Source: Psychrobacter lutiphocae DSM 21542 (GTDB lineage: Bacteria > Pseudomonadota > Gammaproteobacteria > Pseudomonadales > Moraxellaceae). Taken from it: DNA of 64,000 nucleotides. The stretch's first letter is position 1. Each line of letters opens with the position of its first letter. The notes beneath the pieces were generated by a model that saw only the letters and a list, made by a program, of their open reading frames with translations, made no database searches and was not told where the DNA came from. Shown here piece by piece: positions 46,941-57,393 of this stretch. The stretch lies in assembly GCF_000382145.1 (NCBI RefSeq), contig NZ_KB907622.1:62001-126000 (forward strand). The letters are read 5' to 3'. The position numbers were made by a program, and so were the translations under genes.

Positions 46941-47831
46941 TTACTTGTCTTGCAACTCAAGCAGTCGTTGATACAGTGCATTTTTCTTAACGCCTGTTAA
47001 ATCCGATGCTAAAGCAGCGGCTTTTTTCACCGATAAGTCTTCTAATAAGCGTAATAACAGCTTGTCATGGGCGCTGTCATCGTCAGTTTTGTTGTTGACG
47101 TCACCGCCCACCACCAACACGATTTCCCCTTTTTGTTGATTGTTGTCTGCTGCCACAAACTCTGCTAGCTCGCTGAGTGTTGCTTTTTTAACCGTCTCAA
47201 AAGTTTTGGTGAGCTCACGGCACAAGGTGGCAGGACGGGTGTCACCAAACACTGCCGCCATGTCGTTCAAGCTAGCGATGATGCGGTGTGGCGCTTCATA
47301 AAAGATTAAGGTTTCAGTGCGATTGGCGTATTGCTCCAGCTGTTTGATGCGGCCATGAGTCTTGGCGGGTAAAAAGCCAACAAAGCTAAACTTATCTGAG
47401 GGCAGTCCCGCAACACTTAGGGCGGCAATGGCGGCACTGGCACCAACGATGGGTACGACCTTGATACCAGCCTTATGAGCCGCTTGCACCAGTTGATAGC
47501 CGGGGTCACTGATTAGTGGGGTGCCGGCATCGCTGATTAATGCAATAGAATGACCACGCTGGATCATTTCAATAATTTTTGGGGTTTGGATTTCGCTGTT
47601 GTGCTCGTGATACGCCCAAGTTTGGGTATTGATACCAAAGTTAGATAGCAGCTTGCCAGAGGTGCGGGTATCTTCGCAGGCAATGATATCGACTTTATTT
47701 AGCGTATTGATGGCACGAGCGCTGATGTCGCTCATATTGCCAATAGGCGTGGCAACGATATAAAGGGCAGCTATATTGGGCTGAGTGTTTATGGCTGTGT
47801 TTGGCTGAAAAAAGGTGTCTGTTGCTGTCAT
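46941..47831 (-). CDS. rsmI: 16S rRNA 2'-O-ribose C1402 methyltransferase RsmI
   Basis: RsmI methylates the 2' oxygen of cytidine 1402 in 16S rRNA. The 296-residue protein has the tetrapyrrole-methylase fold: LYIVATPIGNMSDISARA near 24-41, then CEDTRTSGKLL, ALISDAGTPLISDPGY and VVPIVGASAAIAALS. About ten N-terminal residues precede the conserved part. It is divergent from yraN across 360 bases; this resembles the E. coli rsmI region, but lpoA and diaA are missing. The start is ATG 47831. Confidence 0.95.
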   Translation of the reverse strand: MTATDTFFQPNTAINTQPNIAALYIVATPIGNMSDISARAINTLNKVDIIACEDTRTSGKLLSNFGINTQTWAYHEHNSEIQTPKIIEMIQRGHSIALISDAGTPLISDPGYQLVQAAHKAGIKVVPIVGASAAIAALSVAGLPSDKFSFVGFLPAKTHGRIKQLEQYANRTETLIFYEAPHRIIASLNDMAAVFGDTRPATLCRELTKTFETVKKATLSELAEFVAADNNQQKGEIVLVVGGDVNNKTDDDSAHDKLLLRLLEDLSVKKAAALASDLTGVKKNALYQRLLELQDK

Positions 47832-48191
47832 AAAAGACCTTAATTATACGATTGTTTAAAGATAAAGCTAGGTTTACTGTTATCAGTCTATCACGATGTG
47901 ATAATATATCCTTGTGATGCGTGTCACTTTGTCAGGGTCACTTATTGACCAAAGATATTGACCAAAGACGAATTACTACTATCAGTCAGACGATGGTGGT
48001 CAGTCAGACGATGGTGGTTAGTCAGACGATGGTGGTTAGTCAGACGATGGCCGTCTTGCCAGCAGGTAAATGACATCAATACCAGTATCAATATATTGAT
48101 ATTGCGATATTGCGTCATGTAGATAAAGTTTTAACCCATTATTAAGAGGGGTTGTATTGATATCGATAAACTTCAATGCTAAGGATAGCAG
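47832..48191. other. Divergent spacer between rsmI and yraN
   Basis: A 360-base spacer containing an 18-bp tandem array (47983-48054) and a perfect 16-base palindrome, TATCAATATATTGATA, at 48086-48101. The palindrome could be a regulator site. No gene seen. Confidence 0.55.
47983..48054. repeat. 18-bp tandem repeat, about four copies
   Basis: CAGTCAGACGATGGTGGT occurs twice exactly, then as TAGTCAGACGATGGTGGT, then degenerating to TAGTCAGACGATGGCCGT. Confidence 0.92.
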
Positions 48192-48638
48192 ATGCCTTCT
48201 AATCCCGACTTACTGGCCTCACCAAAGCAATGCCACGGCGGCTACTATGAGCAGTTAGCGGCTAGCTATTTGCAGCAACAAGGGTTGATATTGATTGCTA
48301 GTAATTGGCAGCAACCCAAAGTAGGTGAAATTGATTTGGTGATGTTGCATTTGGGCAAATGCTGGCATGTGCTGCTGTTTATTGAGGTGCGTAAGCGTAA
48401 AATAACAAGTTATGGTGATGCGGCAATGAGCGTGACCAAGGCCAAGCAGCGCAAGTTGATTAAAACTGCGTATTATTTTTTACAACAGCATCCGCAGTAT
48501 GCCAAGCTTGATTGTCGGTTTGATGTGGTGGCCTACAACCAACCAGCCTTTGCCATTCAATCTACTGTTGAACCACAAAATCAGTACAACAACCAGCCGG
48601 AATGGATACAAGGCGCATTTCTTGCACCTGCATGGTAA
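48192..48638 (+). CDS. yraN: YraN-type UPF0102 nuclease-fold protein
   Basis: A small, uncharacterised protein of 148 residues with a restriction-endonuclease-like fold. The pattern YYEQLAASYLQQQGLILIASNW, GEIDLVMLH and LLFIEVRKRK matches the UPF0102 family, with an E-x-R at the position where the usual sequence is EVK.R. The family is poorly understood and linked to DNA metabolism only by fold. Its place before a BON lipoprotein and opposite rsmI matches other gammaproteobacteria. The C-terminal 30 residues are divergent. Confidence 0.88.
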   Translation: MPSNPDLLASPKQCHGGYYEQLAASYLQQQGLILIASNWQQPKVGEIDLVMLHLGKCWHVLLFIEVRKRKITSYGDAAMSVTKAKQRKLIKTAYYFLQQHPQYAKLDCRFDVVAYNQPAFAIQSTVEPQNQYNNQPEWIQGAFLAPAW

Positions 48639-48709
48639 CAAAGTTTTTAGCAAACTAAGACAAATTAGAAACAAGTCAAAGAAAAATCAAAGAAAATAAG
48701 GATATCAAC

Positions 48710-49729
48710 ATGGCGAGTTCTTGGTTATTAGCCAATAAGGTTGTTCGTAATAGCAGACGGTGTACATTGGGTGCGCTGTTAGGTGTCGGCTTGTTGTCTG
48801 GCTGTACATCGATACAGACCATCAATGCCCCAAATGAATCTTATGGTGTGGCAGTAACTGATCGAACCTTAGCGCAACGAATCTTGGATAAAAGTATTGA
48901 AAATACAGTACTGGTCAATATCAATCGGATAGATCCTACCTTGCATCAGCGTAGCCGTATCAATGTGTATAGCTTTTATAGTACAGTGCTAGTGACTGGC
49001 GAAGTACCAGATGAGATGACCAAAAAGCAAATTGATACGATTATTGCCTCCATGCCAGATGTAGAACAGTTTTACAATCAACTTAGTATTGCCAATCAAA
49101 AAGGCACCAGTTATACCGTGCATGATGCTTATATTAGCTCTAAAGTTAATGCTAAGATTTTGGCAAATAAGGGCATTAGTGGCCGTCAAATTAAAATTGT
49201 CACCGATGAGGGAGTGGTATATGCTATGGGCAAACTAACCCCATCACAACGTGGGCATTTGATTAATATTGTTGACAGTACGGTCGGTATTAAGCAGTTG
49301 GTACTGCTCACAGACTTGGTTGATAATAACGGCAGACCGTTAGATGAAAGTAGTATTACTCAAGAGGCAGGGCTTGAGCCACCAGCGGCACGCTATACCG
49401 AAGCGCCAGTAGAGATTGAAGCGCCAGTAGCCCAGGCTTATGCTGGTCAAGTGGTTGCCAATCAAGGTGTTACTATGCAAGAGAGGACTCAAACTCAAGC
49501 GAGTGTTCAGGTAGCAAGCGTACCTGTCATTACACCGCAAGCGCAAAGTGGAGGACGAATGCAAGGTTCTAGTCAAGTTGCCAATCAGTCAGTGACTCAG
49601 AATACGACTCAAGTGCCACAAACACAAGACACATCAAATCCAAGAGGGCAGATGCCAGCAGGTCAGGACTCAAATACTTATACCAGTCCTTATATTGAGA
49701 TGTATAAGCAAGAAGTGCCTGGTTGGTAG
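48710..49729 (+). CDS. BON-domain lipoprotein, DolP (YraP)-like
   Basis: The 339-residue product has a signal peptide with lipobox LLSGC and two BON domains (about 50-118 and 125-195), each with the typical alternating pattern. E. coli DolP is an outer-membrane lipoprotein that binds phospholipids at the division site and supports BAM assembly. The extra C-terminal region of about 130 residues is Gln-, Thr- and Ala-rich, low in complexity and unlike E. coli DolP (about 190 residues in total). An AAGGA sequence precedes ATG 48710. The neighbouring yraN supports the assignment. Confidence 0.88.
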   Translation: MASSWLLANKVVRNSRRCTLGALLGVGLLSGCTSIQTINAPNESYGVAVTDRTLAQRILDKSIENTVLVNINRIDPTLHQRSRINVYSFYSTVLVTGEVPDEMTKKQIDTIIASMPDVEQFYNQLSIANQKGTSYTVHDAYISSKVNAKILANKGISGRQIKIVTDEGVVYAMGKLTPSQRGHLINIVDSTVGIKQLVLLTDLVDNNGRPLDESSITQEAGLEPPAARYTEAPVEIEAPVAQAYAGQVVANQGVTMQERTQTQASVQVASVPVITPQAQSGGRMQGSSQVANQSVTQNTTQVPQTQDTSNPRGQMPAGQDSNTYTSPYIEMYKQEVPGW

Positions 49730-49856
49730 GCAAACCTTAATCACACTTGCTATAATCACCAGCAGTTATGGACCAGCTATGTTCAATGTTAACAATTAAA
49801 GCTGGTTTGACCCATTTGCTTAGCTGTTTTTAAGTCATTATTATTTTTTACTTTTT

Positions 49857-49894
49857 CTAAAATCATATTTACAACCTAAAATCATATTTACAAC
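49857..49894. repeat. 19-bp tandem duplication before ibaG
   Basis: CTAAAATCATATTTACAAC occurs twice exactly, ending 13 bases before ibaG, so it overlaps the probable leader. Confidence 0.9.
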
Positions 49895-49907
49895 AAAGGT
49901 AGCCCCC

Positions 49908-50162
49908 ATGAGTATGAACGCTGAAGATTTAATTACATTTTTACAACCTCACTTCCCAGATGCACTCATTCAGGCAGCCAATCAAGGTAATAAGTTTGAT
50001 GTACGTGTGGTAGATATCAGCTTCGAAGGCAAGCGTCAAGTACAGCGTCAACAAGCGGTATATGCTTTGGTCAACGAGCTTATTGCCCGTGGTGATATTC
50101 ACGCCCTTAATATCCAAGCATTAACCCCAGAAGAGTGGCAGCAAATGCAGGCAGAGCAATAA
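49908..50162 (+). CDS. ibaG: BolA-family protein IbaG
   Basis: IbaG (YrbA) is a small BolA-type protein that partners with monothiol glutaredoxin in iron-sulfur handling and acid response. The 84-residue sequence has the BolA fold with DVRVVDISFEGKRQVQRQQAVYALV cut across two strands, and the IHALNIQALTPEEW C-terminus. The gene directly before murA is the standard IbaG locus. ATG 49908 is the first start; a second ATG at 49914 is possible. Confidence 0.92.
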   Translation: MSMNAEDLITFLQPHFPDALIQAANQGNKFDVRVVDISFEGKRQVQRQQAVYALVNELIARGDIHALNIQALTPEEWQQMQAEQ

Positions 50163-50280
50163 GCCAAGCCGCCGTTATTTGCTTTTGTGCTAACCAAGAG
50201 GTTAAGCCAAAGCCATTTCTGGCATAGACACCGTATTTTTTAGTTAATTTTATCGTAAATCTAGTTTAGGACACTGTTCA

Positions 50281-51549
50281 ATGGATCAATTCTTAATCAC
50301 TGGCCGCAGTCGTATCGCAGGGGAAGTTACTATCTCGGGTGCAAAAAATGCCGCATTACCTTTATTAGCGGCTATGATTTTAGCAGAAACTCCGACGACG
50401 CTGAATAATGTTCCCACCTTGCAGGATGTGCGTACCCTAGTTAAGCTGATCGCAGGGATGGGTGTTAATATTGTGAAAGAAGGCAGCACGGTACGTTGCG
50501 ATACTAGCAGTATTGAAAATTACTTTGCGCCTTATGATTTAGTGAAGACCATGCGCGCCTCAATCTTGGTATTGGGTCCTTTGTTGGCAAGATTTGGCGA
50601 GGCAGAAGTATCTTTGCCAGGGGGGTGTGCCATTGGCTCACGTCCTGTGGATCAGCATCTAAAGGCGTTTAAAGCCATGGGTGCAGACATTATGGTTGAA
50701 AACGGTTATGTCAAAGCCAAAGCCCCTGAAGGAGGCCGTTTGATTGGCTGTGAATTTAGCTTTGATATGGTCACCGTTGGTGGTACAGAAAACGTGTTAA
50801 TCGCAGCAACCTTGGCGAAAGGCACCACGATTTTAGAAAACTGTGCGCGTGAACCAGAGGTGGTTGATTTAGCCAATATGTTGGTCGCTATGGGTGCTAA
50901 AATTAAGGGTATCGGTACTGCGGTTATGACCATTGAAGGGGTGGATAGCTTACATGGCTGTGACTACTCTGTGGTGCCAGATCGTATCGAAACGGGATCT
51001 TATCTGGCTGGAGCGCTGATGACCTGTGGTGATGTAACCGCCAAAAATACTGCCCCAAGCCTTTTGCAACCAGTGTTACAAAAGTTTGAAGAAATGGGTG
51101 CTGTTATTACCACAGGGGATGACTGGATTCGTGCACAAATGTCAGGTCGTCCTAAACCTGTCAATATCCGTACCCAGCCACATCCAGGCTTTCCTACCGA
51201 TATGCAAGCACAACTGATGGCGGTATGCTGCTTAGCAGATGGCACCAGTACCATTAGTGAAAATATCTTTGAAAACCGTTACATGCATGTGCCTGAGCTG
51301 AAGCGGATGGGTGCAGACATTCAGGTCGATGGTCATACGGCTATTATTCGTGGCATTGAGCAGTTCAATGCTGCTCCCGTTATGGCTACAGATTTACGCG
51401 CCTCTATGTCGTTGGTGATGGCCGCTGCTGCCGCCCAAGGGCAGACAGTAATAGATCGTATTTATCATATTGATCGTGGTTATGAAAATGTTGAAGAAAA
51501 GCTGCGTGGTTTAGGGGTTAATATTGAGCGTATTAAGCCAAATGGATAG
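50281..51549 (+). CDS. murA: UDP-N-acetylglucosamine 1-carboxyvinyltransferase MurA
   Basis: MurA catalyses the first committed step of peptidoglycan synthesis, transferring enolpyruvate to UDP-GlcNAc, and is the target of fosfomycin. The 422-residue protein has the N-terminal [18 protein letters not shown] block, and the catalytic cysteine C116 in [14 protein letters not shown]. Since this residue is cysteine and not aspartate, fosfomycin sensitivity of the enzyme is expected. Both inside-out alpha/beta domains are complete. It is downstream of ibaG and upstream of the his genes. Confidence 0.97.
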   Translation: MDQFLITGRSRIAGEVTISGAKNAALPLLAAMILAETPTTLNNVPTLQDVRTLVKLIAGMGVNIVKEGSTVRCDTSSIENYFAPYDLVKTMRASILVLGPLLARFGEAEVSLPGGCAIGSRPVDQHLKAFKAMGADIMVENGYVKAKAPEGGRLIGCEFSFDMVTVGGTENVLIAATLAKGTTILENCAREPEVVDLANMLVAMGAKIKGIGTAVMTIEGVDSLHGCDYSVVPDRIETGSYLAGALMTCGDVTAKNTAPSLLQPVLQKFEEMGAVITTGDDWIRAQMSGRPKPVNIRTQPHPGFPTDMQAQLMAVCCLADGTSTISENIFENRYMHVPELKRMGADIQVDGHTAIIRGIEQFNAAPVMATDLRASMSLVMAAAAAQGQTVIDRIYHIDRGYENVEEKLRGLGVNIERIKPNG

Positions 51550-51616
51550 ATCTCAATGTGGTTCTATTTACTTTAACTAGGATTGCAGGCGATTCAAGTT
51601 TAAGGTAATTAAGATA

Positions 51617-51648
51617 TGATGTGATTAGGGTTTGATGTGATTAGAATT
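51617..51648. repeat. 16-bp tandem duplication
   Basis: TGATGTGATTAGGGTT and TGATGTGATTAGAATT lie head to tail between murA and hisG. Confidence 0.8.
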
Positions 51649-51698
51649 TAGGATATTTCTGACCTAACTGCTTGATAATTAAAACACTTGCTCCCACC

Positions 51699-51732
51699 TA
51701 TAATATAAGAGCTACTATAATATAAGACTGAC
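51699..51732. promoter_or_regulatory. 17-bp duplication containing two TATAAT boxes before hisG
   Basis: TATAATATAAGAGCTAC and TATAATATAAGACTGAC are adjacent; each begins with a perfect -10 hexamer. The array ends five bases before the hisG ATG. A TTGATA at 51672-51677 is too far (21 bases) to be an ideal -35 for the first box. Whether either box is used is unknown. Confidence 0.5.
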
Positions 51733-51737
51733 TTATT

Positions 51738-52418
51738 ATGATTGATAATAACGAACTACTTAATCAAGCCGATAGCAACTTTAATGGGCTAACATTGGCA
51801 TTATCAAAGGGTCGTATTCTAAAAGAGACTTTGCCACTGTTACAAGCGGCAGGAATTGAGCTGTTAGAAGATCCAGATAAATCACGCAAATTGATTTTTC
51901 CAACCTCTCATGAGCAAGTACGGGTATTGATATTGCGTGCCAGTGATGTACCGACTTATGTAGAGCATGGCGCAGCTGACTTTGGTGTGGCTGGCAAGGA
52001 TGTCTTGCTTGAGTATGGTGCTAAGCATGTTTATGAGCTTCTAGATTTAAAGATTGCCCGATGTAAGCTGATGACAGCTGCTATTAAAGGAGCAACACTG
52101 CCCAATCGTCGCTTACGTATTGCGACCAAATATGCCAATGTTGCACGTGCTTATTTTGCAAGTCAAGGTCAACAAGTCGATATTATTAAGCTGTATGGCT
52201 CGATGGAGCTTGCTCCTTTGGTTGGTTTAGGTGATTTGATTGTGGATGTGGTTGATACTGGTAATACCTTACGTGCTAATGGGCTTGAGCCACGTGAGCA
52301 TATTTGTGATGTGTCTTCACGCTTGATTGTCAATCAGGTCAGTTATAAACGTAAGTTTGATTTACTTGAGCCGATTTTAAATAGTTTTAAGCACAGCATT
52401 GAGCAGATTGAACATTAA
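51738..52418 (+). CDS. hisG: ATP phosphoribosyltransferase, short form HisG
   Basis: HisG condenses ATP and PRPP in the first step of histidine synthesis. At 226 residues it is the short form, which lacks the C-terminal regulatory domain and needs HisZ for activity and feedback control; hisZ is not in this window. Conserved parts include [18 protein letters not shown] near 18-35, [15 protein letters not shown] and [18 protein letters not shown]. It starts a hisG-hisD-hisC cluster after murA. ATG 51738 immediately follows the duplicated TATAAT element. Confidence 0.95.
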   Translation: MIDNNELLNQADSNFNGLTLALSKGRILKETLPLLQAAGIELLEDPDKSRKLIFPTSHEQVRVLILRASDVPTYVEHGAADFGVAGKDVLLEYGAKHVYELLDLKIARCKLMTAAIKGATLPNRRLRIATKYANVARAYFASQGQQVDIIKLYGSMELAPLVGLGDLIVDVVDTGNTLRANGLEPREHICDVSSRLIVNQVSYKRKFDLLEPILNSFKHSIEQIEH

Positions 52419-52478
52419 GCCCGCTTGCAACTTGCAAGTTGGCTTTACCCTGATTCTACTCTATTTTAAGGATTATCC

Positions 52479-53780
52479 ATGCGCACGTTAATCAGTACCG
52501 ATGCTAATTTTGATCAACAACTCACTGAGCTACTTGCCTTTGAAACGGTCAATGACAAGCAGTTATTGGCCACAGTGGACGACATCATTCATCAAGTCCG
52601 ACATCAGGGCGATGAGGCGGTATTAGCGCTTACCCAAAAGTTCGATGCACATCCAGCGCAAAGTATGCAAGATCTGGTGTTGAGCACTGAGCAGTTAAAA
52701 CAAGCTTATGATGAGCTTGATATAAAAGTACAAGAGGCCTTGAACACAGCAGCTGCTCGTATCGAAAGCTTCCATGAGCGTCAGCAACAACCTTCATGGG
52801 ATTACACGGATGAGCTGGGCAATCGCTTGGGTCAAAAGGTTACGCCATTAGATAGCGTTGGCATTTATGTGCCGGGTGGCTTGGCCTCTTATCCGTCTTC
52901 GGTATTGATGAATGCCCTTCCAGCAAAAGTGGCTGGTGTAAAAGAGATTATCATGGTAGTGCCAGCGCCAAAAGGTGAGCTAAATCCTTTGGTATTGGCC
53001 GCAGCTTATCTGGCAGGAGTAGAGCGGGTGTTTACTATTGGTGGCGCACAAGCGGTCGCTGCCTTGGCATATGGCACACAGACCATTCCACAAGTAGATA
53101 AAATCACAGGCCCAGGTAACAAATATGTTGCCGCTGCCAAGCGTGCCGTCTTCGGTCAGGTTGGCATTGATATGATTGCTGGCCCATCGGAAGTACTGGT
53201 CTATGCAGAAGGTGAGGCAGAAGACAATGCGGATTGGTTAGCGATGGATTTATTGTCGCAAGCTGAGCATGATACAGTGGCGCAGTCTATATTTGTGACT
53301 ACCAGTGAAGCGCAATTAAAAGCAGTAGATGCAGCCATTAGCAAGGCGTTAAGCATCTTGCCTAAAGCAGATATTGCGCGTGAATCATTACAAAATCGTG
53401 GTGCATTAATTCTGGTTAAAGATCGCCAACAGGGACTCGAAGTAATTAACCGAGTCGCACCTGAACATTTAGAGTTGTCGTTAAATAATCCAGAAGCCTT
53501 GATTGACGACATTCGTCACGCTGGTGCGATTTTTATGGGTCGTCACACGCCAGAAGCTATTGGCGATTATTGTGCAGGACCGAATCATGTATTGCCAACT
53601 TCTGGAACGGCTCGTTTTTCTTCACCATTAGGGGTATATGATTTTCAGAAAAAATCATCTTTAATTTACTGTACGCAAGCAGGGTCTAAGCCACTAGCAA
53701 AAGTCGCTGATATCTTGGCAATGGAAGAAAACTTAGAGGCGCATGCTCGTTCAGCACGCTATCGCAGTGGTGATGCCTAG
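52479..53780 (+). CDS. hisD: Histidinol dehydrogenase HisD
   Basis: HisD carries out the last two oxidations of histidine synthesis, from L-histidinol to L-histidine, with NAD+ and zinc. The 433-residue protein has VGIYVPGGLASYPSSVLMN near 127-145, the GGAQAVAALAYGT and DKITGPGNKYVAAAKR blocks, and AGPSEVLV. Zinc-ligand residues lie in the QAEHD motif and in the C-terminal AGPNHVLPTSGTARF. Everything expected is present. It lies 60 bases after hisG in the same direction. Confidence 0.97.
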   Translation: MRTLISTDANFDQQLTELLAFETVNDKQLLATVDDIIHQVRHQGDEAVLALTQKFDAHPAQSMQDLVLSTEQLKQAYDELDIKVQEALNTAAARIESFHERQQQPSWDYTDELGNRLGQKVTPLDSVGIYVPGGLASYPSSVLMNALPAKVAGVKEIIMVVPAPKGELNPLVLAAAYLAGVERVFTIGGAQAVAALAYGTQTIPQVDKITGPGNKYVAAAKRAVFGQVGIDMIAGPSEVLVYAEGEAEDNADWLAMDLLSQAEHDTVAQSIFVTTSEAQLKAVDAAISKALSILPKADIARESLQNRGALILVKDRQQGLEVINRVAPEHLELSLNNPEALIDDIRHAGAIFMGRHTPEAIGDYCAGPNHVLPTSGTARFSSPLGVYDFQKKSSLIYCTQAGSKPLAKVADILAMEENLEAHARSARYRSGDA

Positions 53781-53792
53781 CTAGTTACTATA

Positions 53793-53832
53793 ATCTTAGC
53801 AAAAACTTTTGGATCTTAGCTAAAACTGTTGG
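53793..53832. repeat. 20-bp tandem duplication
   Basis: ATCTTAGCAAAAACTTTTGG and ATCTTAGCTAAAACTGTTGG lie head to tail between hisD and hisC. Confidence 0.88.
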
Positions 53833-53954
53833 ATATGTACATAACTAAGACTAAGAACGATACTAAGATTAAGACCGAGACCAAAGCTGAGATATGAATA
53901 GGATAGTCATAGATAGTCGTCAGTAGAACAATATAAAAGGTGAACCAAAATAAA

Positions 53955-55067
53955 ATGACAAATGCTATGGAATTTAAACCAGATACAAGACTGTGGTCTA
54001 ATAGAGCGCGCAATTTAAATCCTTATGTACCAGGTGAGCAGCCAAAACATGATAATTTGTGCAAGCTTAACACCAATGAAAATCCGTTCCCACCCTCACC
54101 AAAAGTCGCTGAAGCTATTGGTAAAGTATTGGTAGATCAAGCTCAAGCACTGCGTTTGTACCCAGCCCCTGAGTCGGATGACTTGCGTCAAGCATTGGCT
54201 GACGCATATGGATTGACAGTCAATCAAGTCTTTGTTGGTAATGGATCGGACGAAGTTTTGGCCTTGGTATTTGCCAGCTTCTTTATGAAAGAGCGCCCAC
54301 TACTGGCACCAGATATCAGTTATAGCTTCTATCCAGTATATGCGGATACTTTTGGCATTGAGTTGGCTAATATTCCGTTGCGTGACGACTTTAGTATTGA
54401 AACCAATGACTATCGTCAGCCTTGTTCAGGAATTATTATCGCCAACCCCAATGCGCCCACTGGTATTTTATTGTCGTTAGAGTCTATTGATAAGCTAGCA
54501 AGTGAGCATCCTAATGTAGTGGTAGTGATTGATGAGGCTTATATTGATTTTGCTAAAACTGAAGAAGGAGCTCCTGCTTCTGCGGTAAGTTTAATTAACA
54601 AGCATGATAACTTGTTAGTGACTCAGACATTTTCAAAATCACGCTCATTGGCAGGCTTGCGAGTGGGAATGGCCTTTGGTAATCCGTCATTGATTGAAGC
54701 TTTAACTCGCATGAAAAACAGCTTTAATAGCTATCCATTAGATAGATTGGCGCAAGCAGGTGCATTGGGCAGTGTGCAAGACAGCGCATATTTTGAGCAA
54801 GTTTGTGAGCAGGTGATTGAGCTGCGTGAGCAGCTGACTGCGCAGTTGACCGAACTTGGTTTTGAGGTATTGCCATCGCAAGCGAACTTTGTGTTTGCCC
54901 GTCCAGAACAGGGCAATGCCAGCGAGATTGCCCAGCAGCTGCGAGAGCAGGGCATTATTGTGCGTTATTTTAGTCAGCCTCGTATTGATGAGTATTTGCG
55001 TATTACGGTAGGCACAGCTGAGCAAAATCAGCGGTTGATTACTGCATTGCAGCAGTTGCTAGATTAG
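53955..55067 (+). CDS. hisC: Histidinol-phosphate aminotransferase HisC
   Basis: HisC is a PLP enzyme that transfers an amino group from glutamate to imidazole acetol phosphate. The 370-residue protein has KLNTNENPFPPSPKV near the start, NGSDEVLALVF, the ANPNAPTG motif, DEAYIDFA and the PLP lysine in TFSKSRSLAGLRVG. The start at ATG 53955 was chosen; a GTG at 53940 (in AAAAGGTGAAC) or ATG 53967 are alternatives. hisC follows hisD after about 170 bases that include a tandem duplication, so it may have its own promoter. Confidence 0.95.
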   Translation: MTNAMEFKPDTRLWSNRARNLNPYVPGEQPKHDNLCKLNTNENPFPPSPKVAEAIGKVLVDQAQALRLYPAPESDDLRQALADAYGLTVNQVFVGNGSDEVLALVFASFFMKERPLLAPDISYSFYPVYADTFGIELANIPLRDDFSIETNDYRQPCSGIIIANPNAPTGILLSLESIDKLASEHPNVVVVIDEAYIDFAKTEEGAPASAVSLINKHDNLLVTQTFSKSRSLAGLRVGMAFGNPSLIEALTRMKNSFNSYPLDRLAQAGALGSVQDSAYFEQVCEQVIELREQLTAQLTELGFEVLPSQANFVFARPEQGNASEIAQQLREQGIIVRYFSQPRIDEYLRITVGTAEQNQRLITALQQLLD

Positions 55068-55090
55068 TTTTAAAGTTTAAGTGCTCCTAG

Positions 55091-55121
55091 AAAGAACAAA
55101 GCCTCGCTTTGTTCTTTTTTT
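55091..55121 (+). terminator. Rho-independent terminator after hisC
   Basis: A perfect stem AAAGAACAAAGC with GCTTTGTTCTTT, a 3-base loop and a run of seven T follow hisC by 23 bases. It also faces the convergent pabB gene. Confidence 0.88.
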
Positions 55122-55138
55122 GTTTTATTAGCTTTGAG

Positions 55139-56932
<1,794 letters not shown>

Positions 56933-57139
56933 TGTTGGCGCTTATTTATTTAGGTGTTGGTTTAATGAACGATTAATGAATGCATAGTGTATGGTTTAGT
57001 TGTCATACTATTTTACATTGTGCCAATCACTGATAACACTGTTTAAACTGATATATGGTCATAGTTTACATAAAATGGACTTAATTGAAGTTGGCGTTGA
57101 TTTCGCTTAACCTTAACCCTGTAACTTGCTTAACCTTCT

Positions 57140-57195
57140 AACTAAATTATGCTAACTAGATTATGCTAACTAAACTGTGCTAACTTGGTTGTATT
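57140..57195. repeat. 14-bp degenerate tandem repeat, four copies
   Basis: AACTAAATTATGCT, AACTAGATTATGCT, AACTAAACTGTGCT and AACTTGGTTGTATT lie in a row. Divergence rises toward the right end. Confidence 0.82.
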
Positions 57196-57216
57196 AACTT
57201 AGCACTTTATAGTTGT

Positions 57217-57306
57217 AACCGGTTTTATGGTTGTGACTTAATTTATAGTTTTGACTTAATTTATGGTTTCAACTCAATTTACGCTTTTCACTTGGTTTAA
57301 GCTTTT
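57217..57306. repeat. 18-bp degenerate tandem repeat, five copies
   Basis: The copies have the pattern of (g/a/c)ACTTAATTTATAGTTTT with 3-8 changes. It lies 90 bases upstream of the EcsC-like gene. Confidence 0.75.
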
Positions 57307-57393
57307 CACTGAAAAGGTGCGGTCATCGCTTTATTAGATTCGCTGTTGTATTGTTTAAATTAATAAACTCAATTTACTTAGGAAGTATCTATT

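Larger units (their letters stand above)
56933..57393. other. Repeat-rich 461-base spacer
   Basis: No gene. It holds two adjacent degenerate tandem arrays with different periods (57140-57195 and 57217-57306). Confidence 0.6.

Noticed and set aside
47983..48054. Possible CRISPR array
   Set aside because: Units are contiguous 18-mers with no spacers and there are no cas genes.
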